This document shows positions 43,457 through 53,713 of a stretch of 64,000 nucleotides of DNA, one piece after another (the first letter of the stretch is position 1; every line of letters starts with the position of its first letter). The DNA lies in the NCBI RefSeq assembly GCF_900112405.1, contig NZ_FOLI01000003.1:1-64000 (forward strand), read 5' to 3'. Position numbers and translations under genes: made by a program. Below the pieces are notes generated by a model. That model saw nothing but the letters and a program-made list of their open reading frames with translations, had not been told where the DNA came from and ran no database searches. The DNA is from Fructobacillus durionis (GTDB lineage Bacteria; Bacillota; Bacilli; Lactobacillales; Lactobacillaceae).

Positions 43457-45025
43457 TTGAAGTTTGAAGAACTCGGCTTGTCGCAAGCCATTTTGCAGTC
43501 TATCGCCGCCCACGGATACGTGGAAGCAACGCCAATTCAGGAAAAGACGATTCCATTGACTTTGGCTGGTAAGGACGTTATTGGTCAAGCTCAAACTGGA
43601 ACTGGTAAGACAGCTGCCTTTGGTTTGCCAATTTTGGAACACATTGATTTGGATAACCCAAACATTCAAGCGGTTATCATTTCCCCAACGCGTGAATTAG
43701 CCATCCAAACGGCTGATGAATTGAAGAAGTTGGGATCAGACAAGCACGTTAACGTGCAAGTGGTCTTTGGTGGATCAGACATCCGCCGTCAGATTCAAGG
43801 CTTGAAGTCAAAGCCACAGATTTTGGTTGGAACACCTGGTCGTTTACTTGACCACATCAACCGTAAGACTGCTAAGTTGGATAAGGTTCAGACTTTGGTT
43901 TTGGATGAAGCCGACGAAATGTTGAACATGGGATTCTTGGACGACATCGAAGCAATTATTGCTAAGGTAAATCCTGATCGCCAGACTTTGCTCTTCTCAG
44001 CAACGATGCCTGAATCAATCCGCCGTATCGGGGTGAAGTTTATGACGAACCCTGAAATGGTTAAGATTGAAGCAAAGCAATTGACGACTGACTTGGTTGA
44101 ACAATTCTTTATTCGCTGCCGTCACGAAGAAAAGTTTGATGCTTTGACTCGCACGATTGATATTCAAGAACCTTTCTTGGGTATTGTCTTTGGACGTACA
44201 AAGCGTCGTGTTGAAGAATTAGCACGTGGATTGGAAGCGCGTGGTTACCGCGCTGCTGGTTTGCACGGTGATTTGACTCAGCAAATGCGTTCACGTGTCT
44301 TGGATCAGTTCAAGAAACACGAAATCAACTTGTTGGTTGCAACTGATGTTGCTGCCCGTGGTTTGGACGTGAAGGATGTTTCTCACGTTTATAACTTTGA
44401 TATTCCACAAGATCCAGAATCATACGTTCACCGTATCGGACGTACTGGTCGTGCCGGTGCTACGGGTACTTCTGTTACCTTGGTTGCGCCAAACGAAATG
44501 GACTACTTGCGTGCCATCGAAGATTTGACGAAGAAGCGCATGACACCATTGCAACCTGCTACTTTGCAGGAAGCTCGTTTGGGACGTATTAACGGCTCAC
44601 TCGACGAAACAGCCGCTTTGATGGGCAAGGTTAAGCCAGAAGAAATGCAAGCACAGGTTGCAGCATTGATGAGTCAGTTCACACCAGAACAATTGGCTGC
44701 TGGTTTGTTGGCATCCGTTGCCGGATTGGAAAAGCAAAACGCCCCTGTGACATTGTCACGCGAACGTCCATTGCCACGCCGTAAGGGTGGTAAGGGCGGC
44801 TCACGCGGAGGTTACCGTGGTGGAAACCGTCGTGGTAACGGTGGTGGATACCGTGGACACCGTGATGGCGATCGTCGTGGAAATGGTGGCGGAGGCTACC
44901 GTGGCCGTGGAAATGGCGAACGTCGTGGTAACGGTGGTGGTTACAAGGGTAACAACCATGGTGGCGAACGTCGCGGAAACGGTCAAGGCCGTAAGCGTGA
45001 CTTTACCGTCCGTGAAAAGGGTTAA
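43457..45025 (+). CDS. cshA: DEAD-box RNA helicase CshA
   Basis: 522 residues from TTG 43457; AAAGGAG lies six bases upstream and KFEELGLS is the family start. Q motif and Walker A AQTGTGKT, DEAD in VLDEADEML, SAT, and ARGLDV...HRIGRTGRAG of the second RecA domain. From about residue 440 the tail is made of RGG/GGYRG repeats (Arg, Gly, Asn, Tyr), an RNA-binding disordered region. It unwinds RNA in ribosome assembly and degradosome-linked decay, and helps growth in the cold. Confidence 0.95.
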   Translation: MKFEELGLSQAILQSIAAHGYVEATPIQEKTIPLTLAGKDVIGQAQTGTGKTAAFGLPILEHIDLDNPNIQAVIISPTRELAIQTADELKKLGSDKHVNVQVVFGGSDIRRQIQGLKSKPQILVGTPGRLLDHINRKTAKLDKVQTLVLDEADEMLNMGFLDDIEAIIAKVNPDRQTLLFSATMPESIRRIGVKFMTNPEMVKIEAKQLTTDLVEQFFIRCRHEEKFDALTRTIDIQEPFLGIVFGRTKRRVEELARGLEARGYRAAGLHGDLTQQMRSRVLDQFKKHEINLLVATDVAARGLDVKDVSHVYNFDIPQDPESYVHRIGRTGRAGATGTSVTLVAPNEMDYLRAIEDLTKKRMTPLQPATLQEARLGRINGSLDETAALMGKVKPEEMQAQVAALMSQFTPEQLAAGLLASVAGLEKQNAPVTLSRERPLPRRKGGKGGSRGGYRGGNRRGNGGGYRGHRDGDRRGNGGGGYRGRGNGERRGNGGGYKGNNHGGERRGNGQGRKRDFTVREKG

Positions 45026-45056
45026 GCCATTATAATTTAAGGTATAAAACTTATAA

Positions 45057-45082
45057 AACCGTCTGTTATCAGACGGTTTTTG
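45057..45082 (+). terminator. Intrinsic terminator
   Basis: AAACCGTCTG-TTAT-CAGACGGTTTTTG after cshA. Confidence 0.85.
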
Positions 45083-45118
45083 TGTTTATAATGGAACTAG
45101 ATAAGAAGGGAGGGCGCC

Positions 45119-46333
45119 ATGACGTTTGAAGAAACATTGGCTTATATTCATTCCCGGCCAAAGTCTGGGAAAAAGGATAGTCAGGCTCGGATGGCTGCCC
45201 TTCTTTCTGCGTTAAGAAACCCTGAAAAACATTTGCCAGCGGTTATTCATGTGACTGGAACAAATGGTAAAGGGTCCGTGGCGACCATGCTTTCGGCCAT
45301 TGGACAGGCCGATGGTTTAAAGGTCGGACTCTTTACCTCGCCCTATATCATCGCTTTTAACGACCGTTTTCAGATTAATGATCAGGATATTTCAGATGAT
45401 GAATTGACGAAGATAACCGGTCGAGTGAAAGTAGCTTCTGATCAAGTTGAAAAGGATTCGGGCGGAGAGTTGCGTCCCACTGAATTTGAAGTGGTCACAG
45501 CCATTATGTTCTGCTATTTTTCTGAGTCCGAATTGGATTTAGCAATCATTGAAGTTGGCATTGGGGGCCTCTATGATTCAACAAATTTGATGCCCCAAAA
45601 GGAAGTCGCAGTGATTACCTCTGTTGCCTTAGATCACCAGGCGATGCTTGGGGATACTTTGGCTAAAATCGCCAAACAAAAGGCTGGCATTATCTTAGCA
45701 AAACAGCCAACAGTCATTGGACCCAACATTCCGAAAGAGGCGCTATCTGTGATTAAGAGGGAGTGCCTGAAAAAGGAAAGTTCTTTGGTTTTAGCTGAAC
45801 GGACTTTCTTGAAGTCAAATTTGCACGGTGAATTTCAAGAGGCAAACAAGGCGACAGCGGTCACGGCCTACCGAGTTTTTCGACCAGATGTGGAAGAAAG
45901 GGTTCTTCAAAAAGGTTTATCAACAGCGTTTATTCCAGGGCGCTTTGAAGAAGTCCAGCCGGATGTGTATTTAGACGGAGCTCACAACCCAGCCGGCTTA
46001 GCAGCTTTGAGAAAAACAATTGATAAAAAGTTTGATGAGCCGGTTCTGCTTGTCTTTGGTGCTTTAGCTGATAAACACCTTGAGGCATCCTTAAGGATGC
46101 TCGAAGGGGACCCTAAAATTGATTTGTTTTTCTTTGATTATGAAGGACTACCAGGACGATCAGGGATGGCGACACCTGATTTTCTAATTAATCAGCGACT
46201 TTGCTCAGTTGATCAGGCAGTGGAACTTGCTTACAACAGTCACCGACCGCTAGTATTTACCGGTTCACTTTACTTTATTTCAGATGTTAGGAGGCATTTA
46301 TGCCAGAAGAAAAAACACTTAGTCCAAAATTGA
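45119..46333 (+). CDS. folC: Folylpolyglutamate synthase/dihydrofolate synthase family protein
   Basis: 404 residues. Mur-ligase-like ATP site HVTGTNGKGSVA, the GLFTSPYIIAFNDRFQIN block, the EVGIGGLYDSTN loop and the LDGAHNPAG C-terminal motif. It adds glutamates to folates (and perhaps glutamate to dihydropteroate) in the cytoplasm. GGGAGG precedes the ATG. The next gene starts inside its last 34 bases in another frame. Confidence 0.93.
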   Translation: MTFEETLAYIHSRPKSGKKDSQARMAALLSALRNPEKHLPAVIHVTGTNGKGSVATMLSAIGQADGLKVGLFTSPYIIAFNDRFQINDQDISDDELTKITGRVKVASDQVEKDSGGELRPTEFEVVTAIMFCYFSESELDLAIIEVGIGGLYDSTNLMPQKEVAVITSVALDHQAMLGDTLAKIAKQKAGIILAKQPTVIGPNIPKEALSVIKRECLKKESSLVLAERTFLKSNLHGEFQEANKATAVTAYRVFRPDVEERVLQKGLSTAFIPGRFEEVQPDVYLDGAHNPAGLAALRKTIDKKFDEPVLLVFGALADKHLEASLRMLEGDPKIDLFFFDYEGLPGRSGMATPDFLINQRLCSVDQAVELAYNSHRPLVFTGSLYFISDVRRHLCQKKKHLVQN

Positions 46334-47706
46334 TTCTAAGTATTTTGTCAATTGCACTTATTGCTTTTACAGACATTATGTTGGAAACGGCACTGAATGT
46401 GTCATTCCCAGTTTTGATGAAAGAGTTACACGTGGATGCGGCAACGGTCCAGTGGCTAACCTCCGGGGTTATTTTGCTAACTTCGATGGTTATTATTATG
46501 TCATCGTGGTTGAAGGACCGTTTTCATAACCGCTCCCAGTTTATGGCCGCTGGGATCATTTCCTTGGTTGGAATTTTAATTGATGCGGTATCCAATCAGT
46601 TCCCAATGGTTCTTCTTGGCCGTCTTTTGCAAGGTGTTGGAGCCGGTGTTGGACTTCCTTTGATGAATAACGTTATTTTTGAACAGGTCCCTGCTAACCG
46701 CCGTGGAACGATGGTTGGCTTGGCTTCATTGATTGTTTCATTCTCACCTGCATTAGGCCCTGCCTTCGGAGGATTCCTAACGGATGCCTTTGGCTGGCAC
46801 ATGGTCTTTTGGGTCGTGATTCCTTTGCAATTACTAGCCCTTGGACTAGGATGGGCAACAATTCAACAGACAGTACCCACTAAGAAAGTCAGGTTCGACC
46901 TTATTGGTTGGTTGCTTCTCTCGACCTTCTTCATCGGTGGTTTGATTACGATTGATCGTTTCTCAGCGGACGGCCTTTGGAATGTGCCAAGTATGATTGC
47001 TTTGGCTGCCTTCGTCTTTGGACTATTGGGTTATTACCTCTATGCTCGAAACGAAAAGGAGCCTTTGCTTTCACCAAGTATGTTTGCAAAGCCAATGTTC
47101 CGGCTCTCTGTTTTTGCAGCCTTTATCCTGCAGATGGTCAACTTGACCTTTAACTATGCTATTCCAATGGGCTTGCAATTAATTTTGCACCAGAGTTCAT
47201 CTGTAGCTGGCTTGGTTCTGTTCCCAGGTGCTTTGGGATTGGCCTTTATGGCGGTGATTTCAGGAAACTTGTACGACCGTTTTGGTGTTCGCCTACCAAA
47301 CAACATTGGATTGGCATTGATTACTTCCGGTGTTCTCTTTATGGCTGTTCTACCACTTACTGTACTGACGGCGACCGTCGGTTTCTCATTGATGCAGTTG
47401 GGTGTTGGGTTCTGGAACGGAAACAACATGACCAACGCGATTTCCAACATGGACCGGCAGTACCATAACGCTGGTAACTCAATTTTTGCTGCGGTCAACA
47501 ATTATTCCGCTGCGGTCGGAATTGCCTTGGCTGCTTCAATCGTTTCGGTTTTCCAGAATAATGCCAGTTCTTTGTCACATGGAACTGCCCTTGGAATTCG
47601 TTGGACCTATATCATGGATTTGATTCTAACGATTATTGCTGCTGCTATGTCACTCCGTATTATGAAGATGACGGATGCATTGAAGACAGAAAAAGAAGAA
47701 GCTTAA
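46300..47706 (+). CDS. MFS multidrug transporter, DHA2 (EmrB/QacA) type
   Basis: 468 residues with 13-14 hydrophobic segments. Motif C GLASLIVSFSPALGPAFGGFLTD in TM5 and the antiporter-type LLGRLLQGVGAGVGLPLMNN block place it among proton-drug antiporters of the DHA2 group. AGGAGG six bases before ATG 46300. The gene overlaps folC, implying one transcript. Substrate unknown. Confidence 0.88.
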   Translation: MPEEKTLSPKLILSILSIALIAFTDIMLETALNVSFPVLMKELHVDAATVQWLTSGVILLTSMVIIMSSWLKDRFHNRSQFMAAGIISLVGILIDAVSNQFPMVLLGRLLQGVGAGVGLPLMNNVIFEQVPANRRGTMVGLASLIVSFSPALGPAFGGFLTDAFGWHMVFWVVIPLQLLALGLGWATIQQTVPTKKVRFDLIGWLLLSTFFIGGLITIDRFSADGLWNVPSMIALAAFVFGLLGYYLYARNEKEPLLSPSMFAKPMFRLSVFAAFILQMVNLTFNYAIPMGLQLILHQSSSVAGLVLFPGALGLAFMAVISGNLYDRFGVRLPNNIGLALITSGVLFMAVLPLTVLTATVGFSLMQLGVGFWNGNNMTNAISNMDRQYHNAGNSIFAAVNNYSAAVGIALAASIVSVFQNNASSLSHGTALGIRWTYIMDLILTIIAAAMSLRIMKMTDALKTEKEEA

Positions 47707-47751
47707 GATAATAAAACCTGATTTTCGTACTATTCTCTAAGGAGGATGGTA

Positions 47752-48345
47752 ATGAAGAATCAGGTTTTTTCTTTTTATGAAAGTCTGGGGGAAGATGCCA
47801 GGCAGCAGACAGATATCTTTGAACTGTATTTTCCCAGTGGCTATGACTTTTTAGAGATGGATCAAGATACGAAAGAAGATTTCATCTCAGAAAATCCACG
47901 GGTCAATAAGGCGCTTTTACACGCGTTATATGCTGGCCAAAAAATGAATCAATACGCCAGGAGAATACTAATATCAGCGAAGCACTCAGAAAGTTTTGGG
48001 CGCTTTGCGCAAGCCGAGATGGGACATTTGAAGCAGGAACAGGTTTGTTTAGCGCTTCTAAATACACAGTTGGATATGATTGGCTGGGAGGTGGTCTTTG
48101 TTGGCACCTTGACTGAAGTATCTGCTTCGCCACGAGAAATTTTTCAACGGGCCATGTTAGCGAATGCCTATGGAATTATGTTGGCTCATAACCATCCCTC
48201 GGGAAACGTACTTCCTTCGGAGGCGGACAGACAGTTTACGAAGCGATTAAAATCCTTAGGTCATCAGCTAGGGTTACCATTAATCGATTCCTTTATTATC
48301 ACGAAGTCTTCGTATTGGTCCTTTTTCGAAGAGGAGGGGGATTGA
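47752..48345 (+). CDS. radC: RadC family protein (JAB1/MPN domain)
   Basis: 197 residues from ATG 47752; AAGGAGG at 47740-47745 excludes the ATG two codons earlier. The C-terminal half carries the JAMM metal motif LAHNHPSGNVLPSEAD, and EVFQRA-like PREIFQRAMLANA precedes it. RadC is near-universal in Firmicutes; a direct repair role was withdrawn and its substrate is unknown. It is shorter at the N-terminus than most RadC (about 220), with the helix-hairpin-helix part weak. Confidence 0.88.
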   Translation: MKNQVFSFYESLGEDARQQTDIFELYFPSGYDFLEMDQDTKEDFISENPRVNKALLHALYAGQKMNQYARRILISAKHSESFGRFAQAEMGHLKQEQVCLALLNTQLDMIGWEVVFVGTLTEVSASPREIFQRAMLANAYGIMLAHNHPSGNVLPSEADRQFTKRLKSLGHQLGLPLIDSFIITKSSYWSFFEEEGD

Positions 48346-48440
48346 TTAAAAAATAATGATTAAATTGGAATTCCTTAGCAGTGAGTGAACAATAAAAATG
48401 GTAAACTAAGGGAAGAGAAAGATTGGAAAGGGGCTACAGT

Positions 48441-49406
48441 ATGCCTGCAAAAATCGTAATGATTGGTGGTGGATCAGGATTGCCTGTTATCATTAAGCCA
48501 CTGGTTAAGGCGGACGTTGATTTGACGGCCATTGTAACGGTAGCAGATGACGGCGGTTCATCCGGTCTACTACGCGATTACGTTAACATCATTCCACCTG
48601 GGGATATTCGGAACATTCTTGTTGCCATGTCCGGGGCTGATCAGAAACTATTAGATCTCTTTCAGTACCGCTTCCAAACACACGATGACTTTTTAGCAAA
48701 GCACGCTGTTGGAAACCTATTGATTGCAGCCTTAACGGAGATGACAGGGGATGTATCAGAAGCAATCCGAGAGTTATCACACTACCTTAAAATTAAGGGA
48801 CAGGTTTATCCGGTTGCTAAAGAACCTTTGATTTTAAATGCTAAGACTTTGTCAGGTGAGCACTTATCTGGTGAAGCAGCGATTACGGCTGCTCACCAAG
48901 CTTTGGATACCGTTTGGGTATCGGCTTCAAAGGACAATCAAAAAATTGAGGCGAACCCTGAGGCCATCGATGCCATTCTATCGGCAGATATGATTGTCTA
49001 TGGGCCGGGTTCACTCTTTACTTCAATCTTGCCAAACATCGTTGTACCAGGTGTCAAAGAAGCCTTGCAAGTAACGCCAGCTAAGCAGGTTTACATTGCC
49101 AACATCATGACTCAAAAGGGTGAAACGGATGCCTATACGGATGCCGAACATCTGGCCGTCTTGGACCGCCATCTCGGAAAAGACATGGTTGGTGCAGTTT
49201 TGACTAACCAAACAGAAGTTCCCGATGATTTCGTTGATTATCAACGCTGGGGTGAAATTTCAACACAGGTTAAGCAGGACCCAGAAGCAATCGAAAAGCT
49301 GAACGCTCAGGTTGTCTCACGGGATTTCTTACTGTTGCGTGATGCCGGTGCCTTCCACGATGGCGAAAAGGTTGCGAAAGTCTTGCTTTCATTGTTGGAG
49401 GATTAG
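48441..49406 (+). CDS. yvcK: YvcK/CofD-like protein (gluconeogenesis factor)
   Basis: 321 residues from ATG 48441 (GAAAGGGG upstream). PAKIVMIGGGSGLPVIIKPL and TVADDGGSSGLLRD are the UDP-sugar-binding family blocks. Known: YvcK binds UDP-GlcNAc and adjusts PBP1/GlmS control of cell wall synthesis in Bacillus and Listeria. It sits two bases before whiA, the conserved rapZ-yvcK-whiA order, although rapZ is not here: radC takes that place. Confidence 0.94.
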   Translation: MPAKIVMIGGGSGLPVIIKPLVKADVDLTAIVTVADDGGSSGLLRDYVNIIPPGDIRNILVAMSGADQKLLDLFQYRFQTHDDFLAKHAVGNLLIAALTEMTGDVSEAIRELSHYLKIKGQVYPVAKEPLILNAKTLSGEHLSGEAAITAAHQALDTVWVSASKDNQKIEANPEAIDAILSADMIVYGPGSLFTSILPNIVVPGVKEALQVTPAKQVYIANIMTQKGETDAYTDAEHLAVLDRHLGKDMVGAVLTNQTEVPDDFVDYQRWGEISTQVKQDPEAIEKLNAQVVSRDFLLLRDAGAFHDGEKVAKVLLSLLED

Positions 49407-49408
49407 GA

Positions 49409-50350
49409 ATGTCCTTTGCTGCTGAAGTGAAAAAAGAATTAACGGGTCGAATCGTTTCGAATGACGCTGCCAAACCCGAGTTAGCTGCACTTTTACAAAT
49501 GAACGGTGTGACGACATTGGGCTTTGAACAGGAGGTTCGGGTACAGACTGATAACCCAGCCATTGCTCGTCGTATTTATACGCTAATTCGACAATCCTAC
49601 CCAAAGGCGGAAGTGGATGTCGCGGTTAAACAGCAGTTTGCTTTATCCGAGCATAAGGTTTTAACAGTTATCTTGCATACCGAAGTGCAAGAAATCTTGG
49701 ATGACCTGGGGGTTGACCCCTTTGGAATCGATCAGTCTGTTCCAGCCTGGCTGTTAAATACTGAAGACAAACGGGCTGCCTTCCTGCGGGGAGCCTTCTT
49801 AGCAGCGGGTTCTGTGAATTCACCCGAAAAGTCCAATTACCACTTGGAAATCTCAACTGGACAAGAGGGATTGGCCGAACAGCTCTTAGACTTGATTAAT
49901 GACTTCTTAATGCCGGTTAAAATGATTGCCCGTTCCAAGCATTATGTTTTATACATTAAGCGCTCTGATAAGATTGTAGAGTTTTTGAAGCTAATTGGCG
50001 CAACTGAAACGATGCTTCGCTTTGAAGATATTCGTTTAGCCAAGGATATGCGTAATTCTGCTAACCGGATGATGAATGCTGACATGGCGAACTTGCAAAA
50101 GGTGGCGAATGCTGCCAATGCGCAAGTGCAGGTCATTTTGACCATTCAATCGGAGATTGGTGATTTGGATGAACTGCCAGCTAAACTGGCCGACTTTGCT
50201 AGGGTACGCTTGGAACATCCCGATGCTTCCTTGACAGAAGTTGGTGACTACTTGGAAATTTCCAAATCTGGTGCCAACCACCGGATGCGCAAGCTAAAGG
50301 AATTGGCCAAGCAAATTGAAGACGGTACTTTTGATGCCGATAAGCTATGA
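49409..50350 (+). CDS. whiA: Sporulation-type regulator/cell division factor WhiA
   Basis: 313 residues: an N-terminal LAGLIDADG-like homing-endonuclease fold (FLRGAFLAAGSVNSPEKSNYHLEI) without catalytic acidic pairs, then a C-terminal helix-turn-helix (ASLTEVGDYLEISKSGANHRMRKLKEL). It acts on chromosome segregation and division in Firmicutes. Directly follows yvcK; a terminator follows. Confidence 0.95.
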   Translation: MSFAAEVKKELTGRIVSNDAAKPELAALLQMNGVTTLGFEQEVRVQTDNPAIARRIYTLIRQSYPKAEVDVAVKQQFALSEHKVLTVILHTEVQEILDDLGVDPFGIDQSVPAWLLNTEDKRAAFLRGAFLAAGSVNSPEKSNYHLEISTGQEGLAEQLLDLINDFLMPVKMIARSKHYVLYIKRSDKIVEFLKLIGATETMLRFEDIRLAKDMRNSANRMMNADMANLQKVANAANAQVQVILTIQSEIGDLDELPAKLADFARVRLEHPDASLTEVGDYLEISKSGANHRMRKLKELAKQIEDGTFDADKL

Positions 50351-50351
50351 C

Positions 50352-50375
50352 AAAAAGGGGTGAGAGCCCTTTTTT
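50352..50375 (+). terminator. Intrinsic terminator
   Basis: AAAAAGGG-GTGAGA-GCCCTTTTTTG after whiA. Confidence 0.7.
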
Positions 50376-50436
50376 GTTTAGAAATAGTCTTTTATGCGTT
50401 ACAATAGAACACTAAAGAAGAATAAAGGAGATTACT

Positions 50437-51045
50437 ATGTGGCCTGGAGTTATTGAACAAACTGCAAACGGACGTGAGTCCTACGACTTGCCATCACGAC
50501 TTTTGAAGGACCGAATTATTTTGGTTCAAGGTGAAGTGGAAGATAGCATGGCAACTTCTATCGTTGCCCAATTGCTCTTCTTGGAAGCGCAAGATCCAGA
50601 TAAAGAAATTTCCATGTACATCAATTCACCCGGTGGTTCAGTAACCGCAGGGCTATCAATCACTGATACGATGAACTTTATTAAGGCACCAGTGACAACC
50701 ATTGTCATGGGATTGGCTGCCTCAATGGGAACAATCATTGCTTCTTCAGGTGAAAAGGGGCACCGTTATATGCTGCCTAACGCGGAATACTTGATTCACC
50801 AACCAATGGGTGGTGCAGCTGGTGGTACGCAACAGTCAGATATGGCCATTATTGCCGAGCAATTGACAAAAACTCGTCAAAAGTTGAACCAAATTTTGTC
50901 AGATAATTCTGGTAAGGATTTGAAGACGATTGCCCGAGATACCGAACGTGATTACTGGATGTCAGCCGAAGAAACATTAAAGTACGGATTGATTGACGGA
51001 ATTATGGAAAAAGCCGGTGAAAAGCCCATTACTTTAAAAAAATAA
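50437..51045 (+). CDS. clpP: ATP-dependent Clp protease proteolytic subunit
   Basis: 202 residues. Catalytic triad S96 (GLAASMGT), H121 (LIHQP) and D172 ([11 protein letters not shown]). YINSPGGSV is conserved. It forms the 14-mer that degrades proteins fed by ClpX/ClpC/ClpE. AAGGAG lies before the ATG. I see no CtsR heptad repeat upstream, which is unusual for clpP in Firmicutes. The N-terminus MWPGVIEQ is what I recall for Leuconostoc-type ClpP. Confidence 0.96.
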   Translation: MWPGVIEQTANGRESYDLPSRLLKDRIILVQGEVEDSMATSIVAQLLFLEAQDPDKEISMYINSPGGSVTAGLSITDTMNFIKAPVTTIVMGLAASMGTIIASSGEKGHRYMLPNAEYLIHQPMGGAAGGTQQSDMAIIAEQLTKTRQKLNQILSDNSGKDLKTIARDTERDYWMSAEETLKYGLIDGIMEKAGEKPITLKK

Positions 51046-51076
51046 GCGATAAATCTAGCTTAGTTTAAATGTTTGA

Positions 51077-52114
<1,038 letters not shown>

Positions 52115-52125
52115 TAACATTGTTG

Positions 52126-52156
52126 AAACCCCAAGTCTTGGACTTGGGGTTTTTAT
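52126..52156 (+). terminator. Intrinsic terminator
   Basis: AAACCCCAAGTC-TTG-GACTTGGGGTTTTT after ldhD. Confidence 0.88.
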
Positions 52157-52171
52157 TGAGGAGAATAAAGG

Positions 52172-53323
52172 ATGACTACTCAAGAATTTTCAGGAAAAGA
52201 AGCCCTGAACGTTAAAGACTTCTTCTTCAAGGTTTTGCAAGGTTCTGCCAATGGTATTTTGATTGGTGTTTTACCTGCTGCCGTTATGAAGTATATTATT
52301 CAGTATTCCGGAATTGGAAATACTCACTGGGGTGCAAATTACTCTGCTATTTTGACCCTCTTTACATCAATGATTCCAATTCTAATTGGAATGGCCGTGG
52401 CCATGAACTTCAAGATGAAGGTCTTGGATACCGGTGTTGTTGCCTTGGCAACGATGGTTGCTTCAAATTCTATTTTGTGGGGAACGGTTGAAGCAGGAAC
52501 AACCCATCCGTTGTCTGGTAAAGTCTTAGCCGCACCAACTCGTGTTTACATGGCGGCTGGGGCCGGTGACGTGATTAACGCGATGATTGTTTCTGCCATC
52601 GCGGTCTTCGTGGTTTGGCTTGTTTCACGTTACTTAAACGGATTTGGATCAGTTGCCATCATCCTGTCACCAATTTTGATTGGTGGTGGTGTGGGACTCC
52701 TTGGTAAGGAGATTGCACCTGCAGTCGGTGAAATTACGACTTTGATTGGTGACATTGTGGCATCATTTACTAAGTTGGCGCCAATCCCAATGGCTATCCT
52801 AATTGCGATGGCCTTCTCAGTGATTGTTATCACCCCGGTTTCAACGGTGGGAATCGCTTTGGCGATTAACCTTTCTGGTGTTGCTGCGGGAGCTGGTGCT
52901 GCTGGTGTGGTTGCGACAACCATCGTCTTGTTGATTAACTCATGGTCAGTCAACAAGAAGGGGACGACCGTTGCCATCTTCTTAGGAGCGATGAAGGGTA
53001 TGATGCCTTCTATCTTTAAGAAGCCACTCATGCTATTCTCCTTCATGTTTGCCGGTGCCATTGCTGGTATTCCAATGGCACTCTTTGATGTTCAGGGAAC
53101 GCCAATTACGGCCGGATTCGGATACATTGGAATGGTGTCACCATTGCAGTCAATGATTAAGGATGCGGCAATCCCAAGTACGGTGATGAACCACTATATC
53201 TCACCATTTGTTGGTTTGATTGTTTGGGTGATTATCCCTGTCATTGCAGCACTTTTGGCGCAGTTTATCTTCTCCAAACTGTTGAAGTTCTACCAACCAT
53301 CAGATTTGAAGCAAGAATTGTAA
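52172..53323 (+). CDS. Stand-alone PTS EIIC-like membrane protein (PTS_EIIC_2/PfoR type)
   Basis: 383 residues, about nine or ten membrane segments, very rich in Gly, Ala and Ile. It resembles the PTS_EIIC_2 family (PfoR-like), in which proteins occur without EIIA or EIIB domains. Neither domain is present here, nor are genes for them nearby. Known: PfoR of Clostridium perfringens affects toxin gene expression; the transported compound is unknown for the family. It lies 57 bases after ldhD behind a terminator. GAGGAG before the ATG. Transport of a fermentation-related compound is a guess. Confidence 0.75.
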   Translation: MTTQEFSGKEALNVKDFFFKVLQGSANGILIGVLPAAVMKYIIQYSGIGNTHWGANYSAILTLFTSMIPILIGMAVAMNFKMKVLDTGVVALATMVASNSILWGTVEAGTTHPLSGKVLAAPTRVYMAAGAGDVINAMIVSAIAVFVVWLVSRYLNGFGSVAIILSPILIGGGVGLLGKEIAPAVGEITTLIGDIVASFTKLAPIPMAILIAMAFSVIVITPVSTVGIALAINLSGVAAGAGAAGVVATTIVLLINSWSVNKKGTTVAIFLGAMKGMMPSIFKKPLMLFSFMFAGAIAGIPMALFDVQGTPITAGFGYIGMVSPLQSMIKDAAIPSTVMNHYISPFVGLIVWVIIPVIAALLAQFIFSKLLKFYQPSDLKQEL

Positions 53324-53336
53324 TGAATCAATTAAG

Positions 53337-53366
53337 AAAAGTCCGCTCATTGAGCGGACTTTTTTG
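53337..53366 (+). terminator. Intrinsic terminator
   Basis: AAAAGTCCGCTCA-TTGAGCGGACTTTTTT. Confidence 0.85.
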
Positions 53367-53405
53367 TTATAGTAATGTAAACAACGCTTACTGATTGGAG
53401 AAAGA

Positions 53406-53672
53406 ATGTTCTCATCCATACAAACACTATTACTACGTTCCGGACGCGTATCCAGAGTACGCCCGATGCGTTCATCAGGACGTTCGAACCGTTCATCTTC
53501 ATACGGCCGTCGTTCTTCTGGATTTGGAAGCAACATCGGCCGTTGGATTTCCCGTGCTATTTTCTGGAGTATTGGTTGGCACATTGGCTCTCAGCTTGCA
53601 TCTTTCTTTGGCTTTTCAGGTTTGATTCTGATTGTCATTGTTGTGGTTTGGCTGGCGAGAAAAAGACGGTAA
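53406..53672 (+). CDS. Small Arg/Ser-rich single-TM protein
   Basis: 88 residues from ATG 53406; TTGGAG precedes it by five bases. The first 40 residues are strongly basic and Ser/Arg-rich (RSSGRSNRSSSYGRRSS), followed by a hydrophobic part (about 50-84) that may be one or two membrane segments, ending ARKRR. No family recognised. An overlapping plus-strand frame starting at 53395 has no ribosome site. A terminator follows, so the gene stands alone. Confidence 0.6.
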   Translation: MFSSIQTLLLRSGRVSRVRPMRSSGRSNRSSSYGRRSSGFGSNIGRWISRAIFWSIGWHIGSQLASFFGFSGLILIVIVVVWLARKRR

Positions 53673-53673
53673 T

Positions 53674-53713
53674 AAAAAAAGATCCTGCTTAGTTATAAGC
53701 AGGATCTTTTTTA
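53674..53713. terminator. Bidirectional terminator closing the aro operon
   Basis: AAAAGATCCTGCTTA-GTTA-TAAGCAGGATCTTTTTT between convergent genes; the stop of the last aro-operon gene overlaps its edge. Confidence 0.88.

Noticed and set aside
44787-45035. Val/Thr-rich frames on both strands near the end of cshA
   Set aside because: Artefacts of the GGN/CGT repeats coding for the RGG tail.
50376-50436. CtsR operator before clpP
   Set aside because: No tandem GGTCAAA-type heptads are present in the short upstream region.
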